A stretch of 64,000 nucleotides of DNA, from contig JAINUG010000011.1 of NCBI GenBank assembly GCA_029706075.1, positions 1,206,001 through 1,270,000 on the forward strand. Direction: 5' to 3'. Source of the DNA: Aldrovandia affinis (lineage: Eukaryota; Chordata; Actinopteri; Notacanthiformes; Halosauridae). How positions within the stretch are numbered: the first letter of the stretch is position 1; each line of letters starts with the position of its first letter. Below are positions 45,471 through 58,214 of the stretch, in pieces. The position numbers and the translations under genes are program-made. The notes under the pieces were generated by a model. It was not told where the DNA came from and did not search any database. It was given only the letters and a program-made list of their open reading frames with translations.

Positions 45471-46059
45471 CGAGGTGGTTACCAACAGTGGTGGTGGTTA
45501 CCAATTTCTAAATGGAAACAACACCCCTCTTAAAGCTAACTAGAAAACTTTAGGTCCGGTTGCCTGTAGGAAGGAAGCTAGTAGCAGCCAACCGAAACGG
45601 CTATTCGCTCAACACTTGAAATTGAAACAATTAAATTTAAGCCAACAAAGGCTAGTTACCTATAGTAGCCTATATTTCCCTGCTCTTGGACTTGCTCCTG
45701 AGAGGGCGGAAAACCACAAAAAACCTCGCGTCAGCTGGGTGTAATGCCGAATCGGTAACTTTAACAAGCTTTCCGAAGCTAGACGGGGAAAAAATGGAAA
45801 ATTCCCTCTCTGTCCCCTAACGGCGACAAACGTTTAACTTAAGAGCAAATCTTTTTATCCTTTTACCCTTTCTGATGACAAACGCCGAACCCTAAGCAAC
45901 AATACAAAACACAATCCCAATAATATCAACGACAGCAACAAACAATCCGCTCCAACTCTCTGCTCCGCGTTTAAACTGTGAATAAAAAAACAACCCAAAA
46001 AAGACAATATTAACCTGACATCTTGAGTTGAAGTTAATCTTTTAAGTCACATGGGATTA

Positions 46060-46918
46060 CTAAATATTTTCTTCTACCGGTGTGCCATTGAAAGCATCCT
46101 CACCAACTCCATCATGGCCTGGTATGGCAACTGCACTGCCTCTGACCGGAAGACACTGCAGAGGGTGGTGAAAACTGCCCAACGCATCACTGGCTCATCT
46201 CTCCCTGCCATCAAGTCCATTTACGACAGACGGTGCCTGAGGAAGGCTCAGAGCATCATCAGAGACTCCTCTCACCCTAACCACGGACTGTTTGCCCTCC
46301 TCCCCTCCGGGAGGCGCTACAGGAATCTTCGTTCCAAGTCCAGCAGACTCAGGAACAGCTTCTTCCCCTCCGCTGTCATCTCCCTGAACTCCTCATCGCC
46401 TCCTCACCCCCCTCCAGTGACTGCCCCTCTCCACCTCCCCGTAGTATCCTGACCTAGACTCTGGATCACTCCGGATACTCTGACTCTGGATACTATGGTT
46501 TACTCTTCATGTAGTAACTCTGTTCACTGACTCTGGATACCCCCCTGACTACCCGCACTAGCTCTGTCATACCTTCATTCTGCACATATCCATGTACAAT
46601 ATTGTAATATAGCCTTGTATAATTCTGTATAATTTTGCTGTACTACCTATACATATATTCATATATTTATATATTTATACTCACCTGTACTTACCTATAC
46701 ATAACTGCACTAGTCTGTATATATATTATAGCAACCTAACTACCTTTATAGTAATTATTCAATACTGTGCCTGTTAGCATTATAACTTCTGCTATAGTAC
46801 TGTATTGTAGCACTTACTGACATGTTTGCACTCTGGTTAGATACTAAACTTCTTTTCGCTGTACTGTACCTGTACTGTACAATGACAATAAATTTGAATC
46901 TAATCTAATCTAATCTAA
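46060..46918 (+). mobile_element. L2-like LINE 3' end
   Basis: 5'-truncated copy. The coding tail (FYRCAIESILTNSIMAWYGN, CTASDRKTLQRVVKTAQRI, FALLPSGRRYRNL) is open to 46452. A 3' untranslated part then ends in tandem TCTAA units at 46894-46918. Comparatively intact, so fairly young. Confidence 0.75.
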
Positions 46919-46919
46919 T

Positions 46920-48908
46920 GTTGTTAGCCATTCTATTGAACCCGATTATTCTGTCAAATTAAAGCAGTAAAAGTAACCGTAATTACCTGGGCTGCTAAGT
47001 AGCTAGTTGACGTTAGCTATGATCGTTGAGAACATCGGTATGTGACATTTAAACGTAAACATACATGTAATGTATAACGATATCTCTCCCTTGCCTGGTG
47101 CTAGCAGTTGGCAAAAATAAATACAGAGGTGTAATTTCATGTTACAACCTTATATGATTTATAAGCTGTTATATTAAACAGAGTGGGGGATATCATAGCA
47201 GACCAGATGATTTTTTATATAGTAGAGGTTTTATGAACACATTTTTAATTTGTGGGCATAACGATCACCAGAATACACCTTCTGATCATGAATCATTAAA
47301 CTGTACACTACTGATATGCCAATTAGAGGGGTCGATGCATAACTGGCCTGAGACTCAGGGGGAGTAACATTATGTTAGCTAGAGTTAGCTGGCCAAAGAC
47401 TTTAGGTTATTCCTACGTTAGGTAAAACGGTAAAATTTGCTAACCTTAGATATTTACTGTTTAAAAAAAAGCTTTGTCAAGTCTCTACCAATCTTTCGAT
47501 TGAGTGTTTCGACCAAACTCAAAACACTCAATTGATATTGTGATTTGGTCTTGTATGCAATTTTGTATTGATGTTACTTGCATGAGACGCAAGCATACCC
47601 AGACATTGGTGACTCCACAGTAATCCTCCCATATAAATCTGGAACACCACCATGGGTTTCAGTTCAAATTGTGGTAGTATTTCACGCTGTGGTAGAATCA
47701 CTGATATCAGGTGGTCACCCGCTCTCCTGCGTGATTGGTTAGAAGGGAAGTCGATGAAATCCATAATCTTCTCCTTTTTTCTAGCCAAATGCCCAGATTA
47801 ATTTCCAATTAACTTGGAATAAGAGTTTTTAAAAGTTTTTTTCAAGTGAACTGAAATTGAATATTCAAATGTTGAATTGAATAATGATTCAATTCAATTC
47901 CAAACCATTAGTTTAAATTGTATAGTGTTAAATACAGATTACATTTGTCCATACAATTATTTAATTCAAGCCTTACAAATTCAATATGATTTAATTCAAA
48001 TTCAATTTGTGGTGGCACTAACATTGCCTCATACCAATCACTGCAGGTGTATAGGCACCTTTAGGCATAGGTATTTGTTGTTGCTATTACTTTTCTGTCT
48101 TCTGCCGTTTTTTAAATTGTGGCAATTGTGTCGGTTTTTATGAAACTTTGTACATTGGTAGATGGTTGTGTAGAAAGGCTAAGGGGCTAATTTTGCATTG
48201 ATTGGCCCTTAAAATAGTAAATTGACTTTGCAGTCTTTAATTCCTGGTCCATAGCAGTAGCGAGAATAAACTTTTACTGAGGCACAGGTCCCCAACATAG
48301 TTACCTTGAAAAAAAAAAAGCTAATACTGAACACATTAAGTTAGGTGCTACATACAACAAAATATACATTTTGTACAATGTTAAATGGGTAAGAGTATCT
48401 ATATCGGGGGCTTCTACAAAGAAACTGAACAAAATAATCAAATTCTGTATTAATCCTAAATATGACATTATGGCAACATATAGCCTAAGTGGATACAATA
48501 AAATGGATGGTGTTACTATGTTTTATTTATTTATTCCTGTACAGTATTCACTGCATAGAAAAACAGCTGCATTAAATGTAAAAAATCATGTTGGCAAATC
48601 TATTACCATTTAAACGCGATTTTTAATGCCATTACTTGTTTACCATCGTAATTCTGGTCACGTGCTAGGTCACCAGACATTAGGCCTACATTCTAGTCAC
48701 AAAACGATTGCACAGTACCCTTCTTCAAATAAAGTTTAGCACGTATAATTATATCATATTAATAAACAACTACCACACTAGTAGTATTCAGTCATATGAT
48801 TTTGAAACAAGCTGTCATGACGCTAGCCAGCTGAATTGTCAGGAAAAGCTTGCTCTAAATGCTGTTACTTCAGCATAGTGAACTCATAAATCGTCCTACA
48901 CACGGACA
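46920..48908. other. intergenic, with AATTCAATT-rich stretch
   Basis: No genes recognised. 47770-48010 is rich in AATTCAATT motifs like 2670-2870. Confidence 0.45.
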
Positions 48909-48910
48909 TA

Positions 48911-50390
48911 CAGGTGCATCTCAATAAATTAGAATATCGTGGAAAAGTTAATTTATATACACACAAAGTGAAATATTTCAAGCCTTTATTTGTTTGAATT
49001 TTGATGATTATGGCTTACAGTTAATGAAAACCCAAAATTCAGTATCTCAGAAAATTTGAATATTGTGAAAAAAATATTGTAAACTCACGGTGCCACACTC
49101 TAATCAGGTAATTAACTCAAAACACCTGCAAAGGTTTCCTGAGCCTTTAAATGTTCTCTCAGTCTGGTTCAGTAGGCTACACAATCATGGGGAAGACTGC
49201 TGACTTGACAGTTGTCCAGAAGACAGTCATTGACACCCTCCACAAGGAGGGTAAGGCACAAAAGGTCATTGCTAAAGAAGCTGGCTGTTCACAGAGTGCT
49301 GTATCCAAGCATATTCATAGAAAGTTGAGTGGAAGGAAAAAGTGTGGTAGGAAAAGGTGCACAAACAACAGGGATAACCGCAGCCTTGAGAGGATTGTCA
49401 AGCAAAGCCCATTCAAGAATTTGGGGGAGCTTCACAAAGAGTGGACTGAGGCTGGAGTCAATGCATCAAGAGCCACCACACACAGACGTATCCAGGACAT
49501 GGGCTACAACTGTCGCATTCCTCGTGTCAAGCCACTCCTGAACCAGAGACAACGTCAGAAGCGTCTTACCTGGGCTAAGGAGAAAAAGAACGGGACTGTT
49601 GCTCAGTGATCCAAAGTCCTCTTTTCAGATTAAAGTAAATTTTGCATTTCATTTGGAAATCAAGGTCCCAGAGTCTGGAGGAAGAGTGGACAGGCACAGA
49701 ATCCAAGTTGCTTGAAGTCCAGTGTGAAGTTTCCACAGTCAGTGATGATTTGGGGTGGCATGTCATCTGCTGGTGTTGGTCCACTGTCCAAAGTCAACGC
49801 AGCCATCTACCAGGACATTTTAGAGCACTTCATGCTTCCTTCTGCTGACAAGCTTTATGGAGATGCTGATTTCATTTTCCAGCAGGACTTGGTACCTGCC
49901 CACACTGCCAAAAGTACCAATACCTGGTTTAATGACCATGGTATTACTGTGCTTGATTGGCCAGCAAACTCACCTGACCTGAACCCCATAGAGAATCTAT
50001 GGGGTATTGTCAAGAGGAAGATGAGAGACACCAGACCCAACAATGCAGATAAGCTGAAGGCCGCTATCAAAGCAACCTGGGCTTCCATAACACCTCAGCA
50101 GTGCCACAGGCTGATCACCTCCATGCCACGCCGCATTGATTGAGTAATTCATGCAAAAGGAGCCCCGACCAAGTATTGAGTGCATATACATGAACATACT
50201 TTTCAGAAGGCCGACATTTCTGTATTAAAAATCTTTTTTTTTAATTGGTCTTATGTAATATTCTAATTTTCTGAGATACTGAATTTTGGGTTTTCATTAG
50301 CTCTAAGCCATAATCATCAAAATTAAAAGAAATAAAGGCTTGAAATATTTCACTCTGTGTGTAATGAATCTATATAATATATGAGTTTCA
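48911..50390 (+). mobile_element. Tc1 transposon, right end truncated
   Basis: Left inverted repeat starts CAGGTGCATCTCAATAAATT at 48911, preceded by TA. The right inner repeat (TATTCTAATTTTCTGAGATA, about 50258-50277) is present, but the outermost end is missing where a tRNA-like repeat begins at 50395. The transposase lies between, at 49187-50143. Confidence 0.85.
49187..50143 (+). pseudogene. Tc1 transposase, disabled
   Basis: Starts MGKTADLTVVQK at 49187. Paired helix-turn-helix region (KVIAKEAGCSQSAVSKHI), then a basic stretch with KKCGRKR, then the catalytic domain. In the family the first Asp sits in FSDESKF; here the Glu codon next to it has become a TGA stop (near 49628), and there is a stop after GTVAQ (49607-49609). 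The second Asp (FQQDLVPAHT) and final acidic residue (DLNPIENLWG) are present and open to the end. About 320 codons, near the usual 340. Confidence 0.8.
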
Positions 50391-50394
50391 CTTT

Positions 50395-50540
50395 GGCGGC
50401 ACGGTGGTGCAGTGGATAGCGCTGTCGCCTCACAGCAAGAAGGTCTCGGGTTCGAATCCAGGCCGGGGGCCTTTCTGTGCGGAGTTTGCATGTTCTTCCC
50501 GTGTCCGCGTGGGTTGCCTCTGGGCCTCTGGGTACACGGG
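50395..50540 (+). repeat. dispersed repeat with tRNA-like A and B boxes
   Basis: GGCGGCACGGTGGTGCAGTG start, A-box-like GTGGTGCAGTGGATAGC and B box GGTTCGAATCC, then GGGGCCTTTCTGTGCGGAGT. A very common fish repeat; probably a SINE or SINE-derived. It abuts and replaces the right end of the Tc1. Confidence 0.65.
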
Positions 50541-50791
50541 AAAAAAAGCTGAGACCAGTCTAATTTATTTTTTTACATCAAACCAAGGGCATATCATTCT
50601 TGATTGGGGTTTGAGTCAGATATTCCTCAGGGGGTGCATGGACAGAAAAAAACTGAGACAAGTGATTAAATATCTAAGGAAAAATAAAGAACACAGACGG
50701 AAAAAATGGTCATTTTTTTGAAAGAAAAAACACCCTGCAGACTGTGATAGTCAATAAAATGGAAATAAAATTTAAAAGTTTTTATTATTTC

Positions 50792-50859
50792 TGTGTGGCC
50801 CGGTACCAAATGCCTCATGGACCGGTACCGGGCTGTGGCCCGGTGGTTGGGGACCCCTG
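50792..50859. repeat. lone hAT-type terminal repeat
   Basis: Ends GTGGTTGGGGACCCCTG, the complement of a CAGGGGTCCCCAACC hAT terminus, with internal GGTACCGGGC-type inverted motifs. No matching left end was recognised. Confidence 0.45.
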
Positions 50860-53800
50860 CTGTAAGGTGTGTGAGCACCAAAATGCCATGTTTCATCCTC
50901 TTAAGGGGCAAACATGGTGATGTGTGTTCCAAAACTCCTTCACAGCCTCACCCCAATAAAAAAGCCTTGCACACAATATACAAACCGACCAATTATGACA
51001 AATAAGATGGGTTACATGAACAATGAGCTAGACCCGGGAATAACGTTGGAACCGGGAATAAAGACACATTAATTTGTCAGACAGACTTATGAGCTGATCC
51101 CCGACCTTAATCACTGAATAGGAAAGTGCTTCAATATGCAAATTGTTAATCCGACATATTACCCAATGAGATTCTTCTGTAAGTCACAAATGTATTGGGA
51201 GAGAGGAGAAAATCCAGACATTTCGTTGCCTGGAAATCATGCTGTCTAATCTGCTTGGGATTCAACACATCTTAAACAGTATAACCCAATTCTTCCATTA
51301 CTCAAAATATGAGAAAAAGATCAAATCTGTCCTTTAGTGTAGTTGCTAGATTACCAGGCCAAATAGTGATAAAGTGCCCAATAATGCCCATAAACAAACA
51401 TGTTTCCATATTGCCAACATGTCGGTATGTTAGGTTCACGAAATTCAGAAGACCTCTAAAGTGAATAGAGAACACTTGCACCAAATGAGAAAACAGAACA
51501 TACAACCAATTATCAACAGAGTTTATTCAACCAAATGCATTCGGGGGTTCACCGCCTCCCTGCCAGGCAATGAACAAATCATTTTCGGGGAGAACACTTC
51601 TTTATACACAATAATTTAGACAAATGCTTTAGCCTCGCCTCGCCATCACAAGACTGTATTTTTCCATCTCTGGGAGTACTTGGTAATCTTTTTCTGCAGG
51701 GCCGCTCTGACCCTGCAACTATGCCCGACTAACTAGCTCACAGCTTGCCGCCTATATCTTTTGGCACAGCTTCACACAATGGGCAAGCGTGAGACTTTTT
51801 GAGAGACTCAAGCTCAGAAACAGAATTTCTCTATCAGGTAGACCTGGACTGATTTTTATGGCTTATTTCAGGTAACTTTCAGGATGCTTCATAATATCAC
51901 AATGCAGTGTTGCTGACATTTTATCTGTGTCTCAACACTCACGTTTGGAAGGTTGTGGCGACCCGTGAGCACACACTGTGCTGCTGTGATGATTATGCTG
52001 CAGCTGTCCTCAGCTCTATTAAAATGTCTATGCCATCCTGTGGTGCACACAACCAAAGTGGCAGCAAAAAATGGCAAGGATCATTGTAACGGCAACATGC
52101 ACTCCGTTTTCCTTTTCATATGCTACCGATCACTTCCACAGTGAAAGTAAGCTTCTGGGGAAGCAGTACTGTTCTCTGTACATGCAAATTGCAAAAGAAA
52201 GCCTCCTCTGTACTGCTCTGCCGTTGTACATCACAGAAACAGAAATGACCATCTGAAGAGCCCATTGTCATTCTTTGGTGTAAAGTCTGAGTCAGAACCA
52301 AGCTGAATCAGTGTCCTTACCTGTTCAAACTGATGTGCCCCCTTACCACTTTGGTGCTGCCCGCCAGCCTCAGAGATGTTCCCTTGACTTAGAGCATGTG
52401 TCAGCGTCCTCCTCGTCTGCCAGGTTTTACACATTGAAAGCCACTGCCTATGCAACTGCTACAGATTCATTCACTTTAACCCTCAACCACCAGCATGAAA
52501 TGCACAAGGGTGAAAATTACCTGTGACTTTTAAGTGTTTGGAGTACAAAGAAAAACAGGTGACAATGCTGACAAAACTGATGTGAGGGAGGCAAGGTTTC
52601 CAACATGGAATTAACAAATTCTTCCTTTTTTTCAAAAGGCACCAGAACACATAATTAGGCCCATCTAATTATGGTTTTGTTTTGTTTTAAGACCAGAAAC
52701 CTGAACAAAGAGGACTAATGATACTTCAGACAAATACAGGTTACTTTGCTGTTCAGGGCCATAGATGCATTTGCTGCCATTTTCTAACAATCAGAGTAAT
52801 AAATGGCATGAGAACACTTACTATGAACCTAAAAACATGAGGGGAATTATAATGAAAAGAATAGCCCATATTGCCCATCTTAGCATGTAGTCTCAAGGAA
52901 TGCTTGCTGTGTCAAATTTGCTTTTGAAATGACCCAGAAACCCAACACCACTACAAATCTGGAGGCTATGATCTTATAAAGGTAATTGATCCTGCAACAT
53001 CATGAGATTCCTGTAAAATCGTACAAATTTAAAAAAGGTGAAAAAATAAAAGCGCCTGTTTAATTACAAATGGGCAGTAAAAATATGAAATACACTGCTC
53101 TGCGTAAATGAACATGCCGGCGGAGGAAGGTACAGGTAGAAATCGCTGAAAACCTTATTTTCGGTTTTTAAATCTGGGGAGCAATTGATCATATCCCAAT
53201 TGTGTTTAAGTCTATTCCTGTTCCTACTACAATGTCTCCTAATTGTTTTTGTCAAAGATCTAAAAAATGGTCTTAGTTACAGAAGAAAGGCCTATATTGC
53301 CAAGTGGTTGGTTGTCATCTATAAACCATTATCCGGTTGGCAGTAACATTTACATTATAAGGATCATTGGCCATTTAAACACATTTGTATTAACATACAA
53401 ATGACATTAAGTGCATATCCAAGATTTGTTGCATGACGTATGTATATTTATGTGATGTATTGTTAATTACCCATATGATGTCTGTGATATTCACTGAAAA
53501 TTCCCATGCTAAAAGGAAAAATTATTTAATACGTTTGGCTAATTTTAATACTTCAATCATATCACTGTTCAGGCCCCTTTGAGACATTAAGCCTCTTTCA
53601 AGTCACTTTTCATAAAACATCTCTTAAGACCTGGTACTTTTCCAAATAGTTAAAGCTCATCTTATAACGTGGTGACCAAAACTGAACACGGCACTCTAAA
53701 TGTGGTCTAAGACATTGCATACTTTCAGTAGAACTCTGTTGTTGGTTTTTTGTTGCTTATTTTCCTTATGTACCCATGTGTTCGGTTTCTTTTTTTTTTT

Positions 53801-55095
53801 TTTCCCAGCATCAGCACCTTAATCTTAATAAATCTGAATTACTGCAGCACATTGTTCAAGGCATGGATTCAATCACATTCTGTCCTTAACTTTACCTTAC
53901 AAATAAATACAGGTGTTAATTACTTTCAAAGCAGCAACAATTGTTTTTGCCAAACTGTGTTTATAAAGAAAGAAGGAAGGAAACGGTGGGTAAGTGTTAA
54001 AGAAATATAAAGTTTGAATCTAGGCTCAAGACTTTTCCACATAGTGTGAACTCTAGCATTGTGTAACATGTAAATATTTACAATTGGAGATTAGTATTAC
54101 CAATATTTCCCAGCATTACTGTTGGGAAAAAATATTGTGCAAGAGGCAGCGATATAGAAGTTCCAGGATATAGGGATTTCATGATTTAAAAAGTAATTCA
54201 AATATAAACTGGTGGCAATATGTTTGCTTGATTAGTCATTGGTAGCCATTGAAGCGTTTTTATTTGAGAGGTTATACACTAAGTTACACACCAAATTAAG
54301 TTGGCTGCCGGTGTTAGGACACAGAGTATTGTACAAAGGTGTCCGATAACTGATGCCAAGTGGTCAATACAAGAAATCTGTTTAACAACTACTGTAATTG
54401 CAATACCATTTAACTGGAACTTGTGACATTAGGAAAGATGGAGAGAATTGTATTATATACAAATGATGTTCAAACCTTACCAAATGTTCCAAAAAGTCCA
54501 ATACTTTCTGTGATCTTGTTTAATCTTCACCCTACTACAAGGAAGGATGACTGAGACACACAATGTATGAATTCAAATGAGTTTATCACCAGTATTAGAA
54601 ACTTATTGTAACATGAATTAGTTAATCATCGATGAACCCTTCAGCCCAATGCAGTCTAAGTCAGCTGGTATTCTCTTCTGTCACTTGCATGCTGATTGTT
54701 TCACAATTATAACTTCTCTCAAATGAAGAGCTGGTTGACAAAATCAGCACGCTCATCAAGATACATTTCATTATTGATGACTCTTGTCCAATTACTTTTA
54801 GAACATGGTCTTATCTACACCATTCAAACCCCCATACAATATATTCTACCTTAAAGTAAACAGTCAGCACTGTTCATTGCATTCAGTGCATGTATTAATG
54901 CACATCTTGTAAGTCGCTCTGGATAAGAGGGTCTGATAAATGCCTAAAATGAAAAGCAAAGCACAGCACATCACCAAGCAGGGCTATTTACTCATCAATC
55001 TTTCATTTTGTAATCTTCTGGTTATCAATCATAAATTTGATTGACATCCAAGGGATTTCCATTGAAACTTACCAACACTTTACTTTACCAATATC
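50860..55095. other. intergenic; minor repeat traces
   Basis: No genes recognised. 53600-53740 resembles a minus-strand CR1 3' fragment (GTGACCAAAACTGAACACGG). 54905-54955 carries a SINE tail (AAGTCGCTCTGGATAAGAGG). Confidence 0.45.
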
Positions 55096-55103
55096 CTTTA
55101 AAA

Positions 55104-55653
55104 CAATGCTTCTCAACCTCGGCCCGTGGGACCCTCTGTTTATGTTGGTTTTAGTTACAACCATTCTCTTGATGAATTAAGACTGTTGAAAACATGTGTA
55201 TGTCCTACCATCATTTTGTCTTTAAACTTATTTCAACACAATGCAGGTTTGGCTCGTTGTTATTTGCATTTATTGAACTCTATTTCACAAATAGTTGTTT
55301 CAGTTACCAGGTGTCCACACTTTCAACAATTAGGCCCCCACTGATTTCACCTGCTAGTGTATAATTGAATCAATTAAAAATGTAGCCTCAAGGAATTGTG
55401 TGACATAGAGGACATTACAGCAAATGAGAACTTTGATTGATCTGACTGATTTAAAGTCCTGGTATGTGAATATGGGACATTTATTGTTCATGGCATGCAT
55501 AGATATATCTGATATAATTTGTCCTTATGTGGGTAAATCATGCTTTAATAGAATAGAACAATTAACAGCTAGTCACAATTCAGAGGTTGCAATTATGGCT
55601 GGAACAAAAACCAGCATACATAGTTGACCCAGGACCGAGGTTGAGAACCATGG
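55104..55653. mobile_element. non-autonomous hAT element (MITE)
   Basis: Left end CAATGCTTCTCAACCTCGG and complement of right end CCATGGTTCTCAACCTCGG are inverted. Flanked by a perfect 8-bp target duplication CTTTAAAA (55096-55103 and 55654-55661), the hAT hallmark. 550 bp, no transposase. Confidence 0.85.
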
Positions 55654-55978
55654 CTTTAAAATACTTTTTCTTAGAATAGTATAGAATAGAATGGAGTGTG
55701 AAATCCACCACAGTCATCAGTCATCTTTATTCGTTTTCTAAGACTGTGCTTTAAACCACACCTTCCTCGGGTCATCCAGACCAAAATGATATTTGTATTA
55801 TTAAATAAAATCACAATCCCCACAAGTGACATGGATGAGAGAATTCTCTCCCCAATCCCTGGCAACAAGCAATTGGCTTCTTTTCAGGCTCTTGAACACA
55901 GAGACCAGCATGAAAAAGTTATTTTTATTTGAGGAGTGATTGCTACCTCACTGTGAAGTTAAAAAGGTTGCCTGGAAG

Positions 55979-56097
55979 TATGCAGGTTTTTGTTGCAACC
56001 AATGCACTACACCAGGTGATTTCACTAATTAGCTCACTTCTTCAACTAAGGAGGGAACCTAATTGAAATCACCTGGTTGCAACCAAAACCTGCATAC
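55979..56097. repeat. palindromic element (inverted arms)
   Basis: The arm GTATGCAGGTTTTTGTTGCA is matched by inverted TGCAACCAAAACCTGCATAC, with inner arms CCAGGTGATTTCA / TGAAATCACCTGG. The whole 119 bp could fold as one hairpin; probably a short foldback MITE. Confidence 0.75.
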
Positions 56098-56224
56098 AGA
56101 TGGAAAGTTTGACACACTAAGGAAGGACACTACCTTCTCTATGGCTTAATAGAAGCAGCAATTACTATTCAAGAGAATTGTTTCATCAGGGCCACCATGT
56201 GTCAGCCAGTACTATGGTACTTTA

Positions 56225-56350
56225 GATACCATTAGATTATTTTATTGGCAGACACCCTTTATAAATATAATACATTTGGATGTTTACTTAGGCAATTCAC
56301 ATTAAGATCCTTGCTTAAGGGTACAACAGGCTGTGTCCTAACCTGAATTA
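56225..56350 (-). repeat. SINE fragment, minus strand
   Basis: CCTTGCTTAAGGGTACAACA is the complement of the SINE central block. The tail side (TTGGCAGACACCCTTTATAA) lies to the left. A short TTACA tandem tract at 56465-56490 resembles the SINE 3' tail. Confidence 0.6.
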
Positions 56351-56490
56351 AAACCGTTAAATGTTTGGTCAGAAGTTAACTTCCAGAACATGTATACCAT
56401 CCCACTCTTACTGCTTTCAGAAATTAAGCATTATAGATTTCTAAACTCATTCTAATTTCATTACTTCTACATTACATTACATTACATTTT

Positions 56491-58214
56491 AAGGATGCTC
56501 TTTTTCTTGCCACCTAAGTTATAGCCAATTTTCCCATCTCAAATAGTTCAAAAGGTGGGTGTAATTGTAGAGCAAAATAAATATAATCTTCCCATTATTA
56601 AAGTGGTTCTGTTATGAATATTTGTTTTTCAGTGTTGTTTTTGTAATACATTATATGTGTCTGCCTCAACTTTATGTGATGAAGATCAAACATCAAAACA
56701 ACATTTGCCATAAATGTCCACAGGAGCTAATAGCGTGTGCACTTTTTGACCTTTTTCAGCATAGATGCTAACAAATCTCATAAGCTTGTGACAGGCACAC
56801 AACATGCACATTTACTCTTCTTTTTTTAACCTTAAATGTTAACTAAAAGAACATACAGTGTACTGTTTAAGCCTGCTCAGTGGCACAGATAAGCATCAAA
56901 GGAGAGGTAAATAGAAATGTGAAGAAAAAAGAGTAAATAAGCATTTTATTTTTACAAAATCTTCCAATGTTTTCCAAAATTGATGTTTGACATACATTTT
57001 TAAATAGGAACATCTGGAGTGAAATCATTTGCATTTGCATTCTTTTTTAAATTACAGAATAAAAAAAATATAGTGTTTGTTTAAAAAATAGGTTACTGAA
57101 TATATAGGTGTGTGTGTGTGTGTGAGAGAGAGAGAGAAACAGAAATTAACTACGCTGTACAATACGTCATAATGCTCATCCACGTATTACAGCCTGTTCC
57201 ACATGCTCCCAGGGTTTTGACAACAGTCCTGAATGAGTCGTTATTTCACGCAAATTACACAAAACATTAATACTAAAATGATGATACATAAAATAAAAAT
57301 ACCGGCATAATAAAAACTGGCTGAATGTTCAGGTCTGTATATACAAGGCTTACCTGCATTGTTACACCTTGCTCTTTGGTCGTGTTTAGCTTCGCCTACC
57401 TTACCGCACTTGCCGTGACAACAGCTCTAGTTAAGAATTGATTTGAGCCATGCGAGTCATTTGATGGCAGCTGCAAAAGCAAGGTCCCATTATCAGTGCT
57501 GCAATGGTCAGTGTTTTTAGAAAGGCAAATCGACAATAGTCACTGTGACAGAATCCGGACTGTTTCTGCTATCCTCCGACAACCCACATAAACCATACCA
57601 CGCAAAACCCCACAATAGGAGTTTACTCGAGGGATCACCAATAACTAAACAAATAATGCATTTACTGCGCATGGAACATTAACGGCGACATCAATTTACT
57701 TGATAGATTAGTCAAAAAGAACGCACTTGATTTCTGAAGTTTAAGCCAAGCGAAGAGCATTCCTTTAAGACACATGTAGCCACGGTGGGCTCTGATTGGA
57801 CAGAGACTGTACGAGATGCGTGTGGTGCGTTGTAGCAGCAGACACAAACAGTGTTGTAAGGGGACAGACAGAATAGCAAGCGGTGAATCTGCAGCCGTTA
57901 ATACAGCTCGAACACCCTTACTGAGAAGACGGGACCATTAACCGGGTCGATAGTTTGTATGCTGTCCAGATAGCATTAGCAACCACGTTGTTTTGCGATT
58001 CATTTGACGGACCACTATTGTTTTCGTTATTTTGAACAGTGATAGGGCGAAATCACCCTTGCACAACAGAACGATACAATACGAGTGATTTACGCAAGTT
58101 TGCGCGATTTGTAGGTTGCAGATGTCTACGATATTAACATGGTTACATTATATACTGGAAAAACAACATTTCATTAACAATTTACTGTGACTGTAATATA
58201 CCATCGGCAAAAAA
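56491..58214. other. upstream of lrrc75b
   Basis: Includes a (TG)n(AG)n tract at 57107-57135. 57350-58214 is less AT-rich and should hold the lrrc75b promoter and 5' UTR; an ATTGG (inverted CCAAT) lies at 57795-57799. No TATA box can be assigned with confidence. Confidence 0.4.

Larger units (their letters stand above)
35456..46020 (-). mobile_element. near full-length CR1 LINE, split by two insertions
   Basis: The 3' end at 35456 carries two tandem CATAAGAA octamers (TTCTTATG on the coding strand), the CR1-type tail. Three blocks: 35456 to about 37600 (RT; KFADDTKLGG, end of ORF2), about 40610-41081 plus 44149-44400 (endonuclease; LKFMCLNARSI, YDIVGITETWL, IIMGDFNCPSINWE), and 44440 to about 45470 (ORF1). 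Removing the insertions leaves roughly 4.5 kb, close to full length. The 5' boundary near 46020 is estimated. Stops and frameshifts are present, so it is inactive. Confidence 0.8.

Noticed and set aside
50404-50480. tRNA gene from the A and B box-like sequence
   Set aside because: No cloverleaf can be drawn and the sequence continues as a well-known fish dispersed repeat.
48287-50859. A hAT element with CAGGTCCCCAAC at the left and GGGGACCCCTG at the right
   Set aside because: The left motif matches poorly, no 8-bp duplication is seen, and a Tc1 copy lies between; only the right end is convincing.
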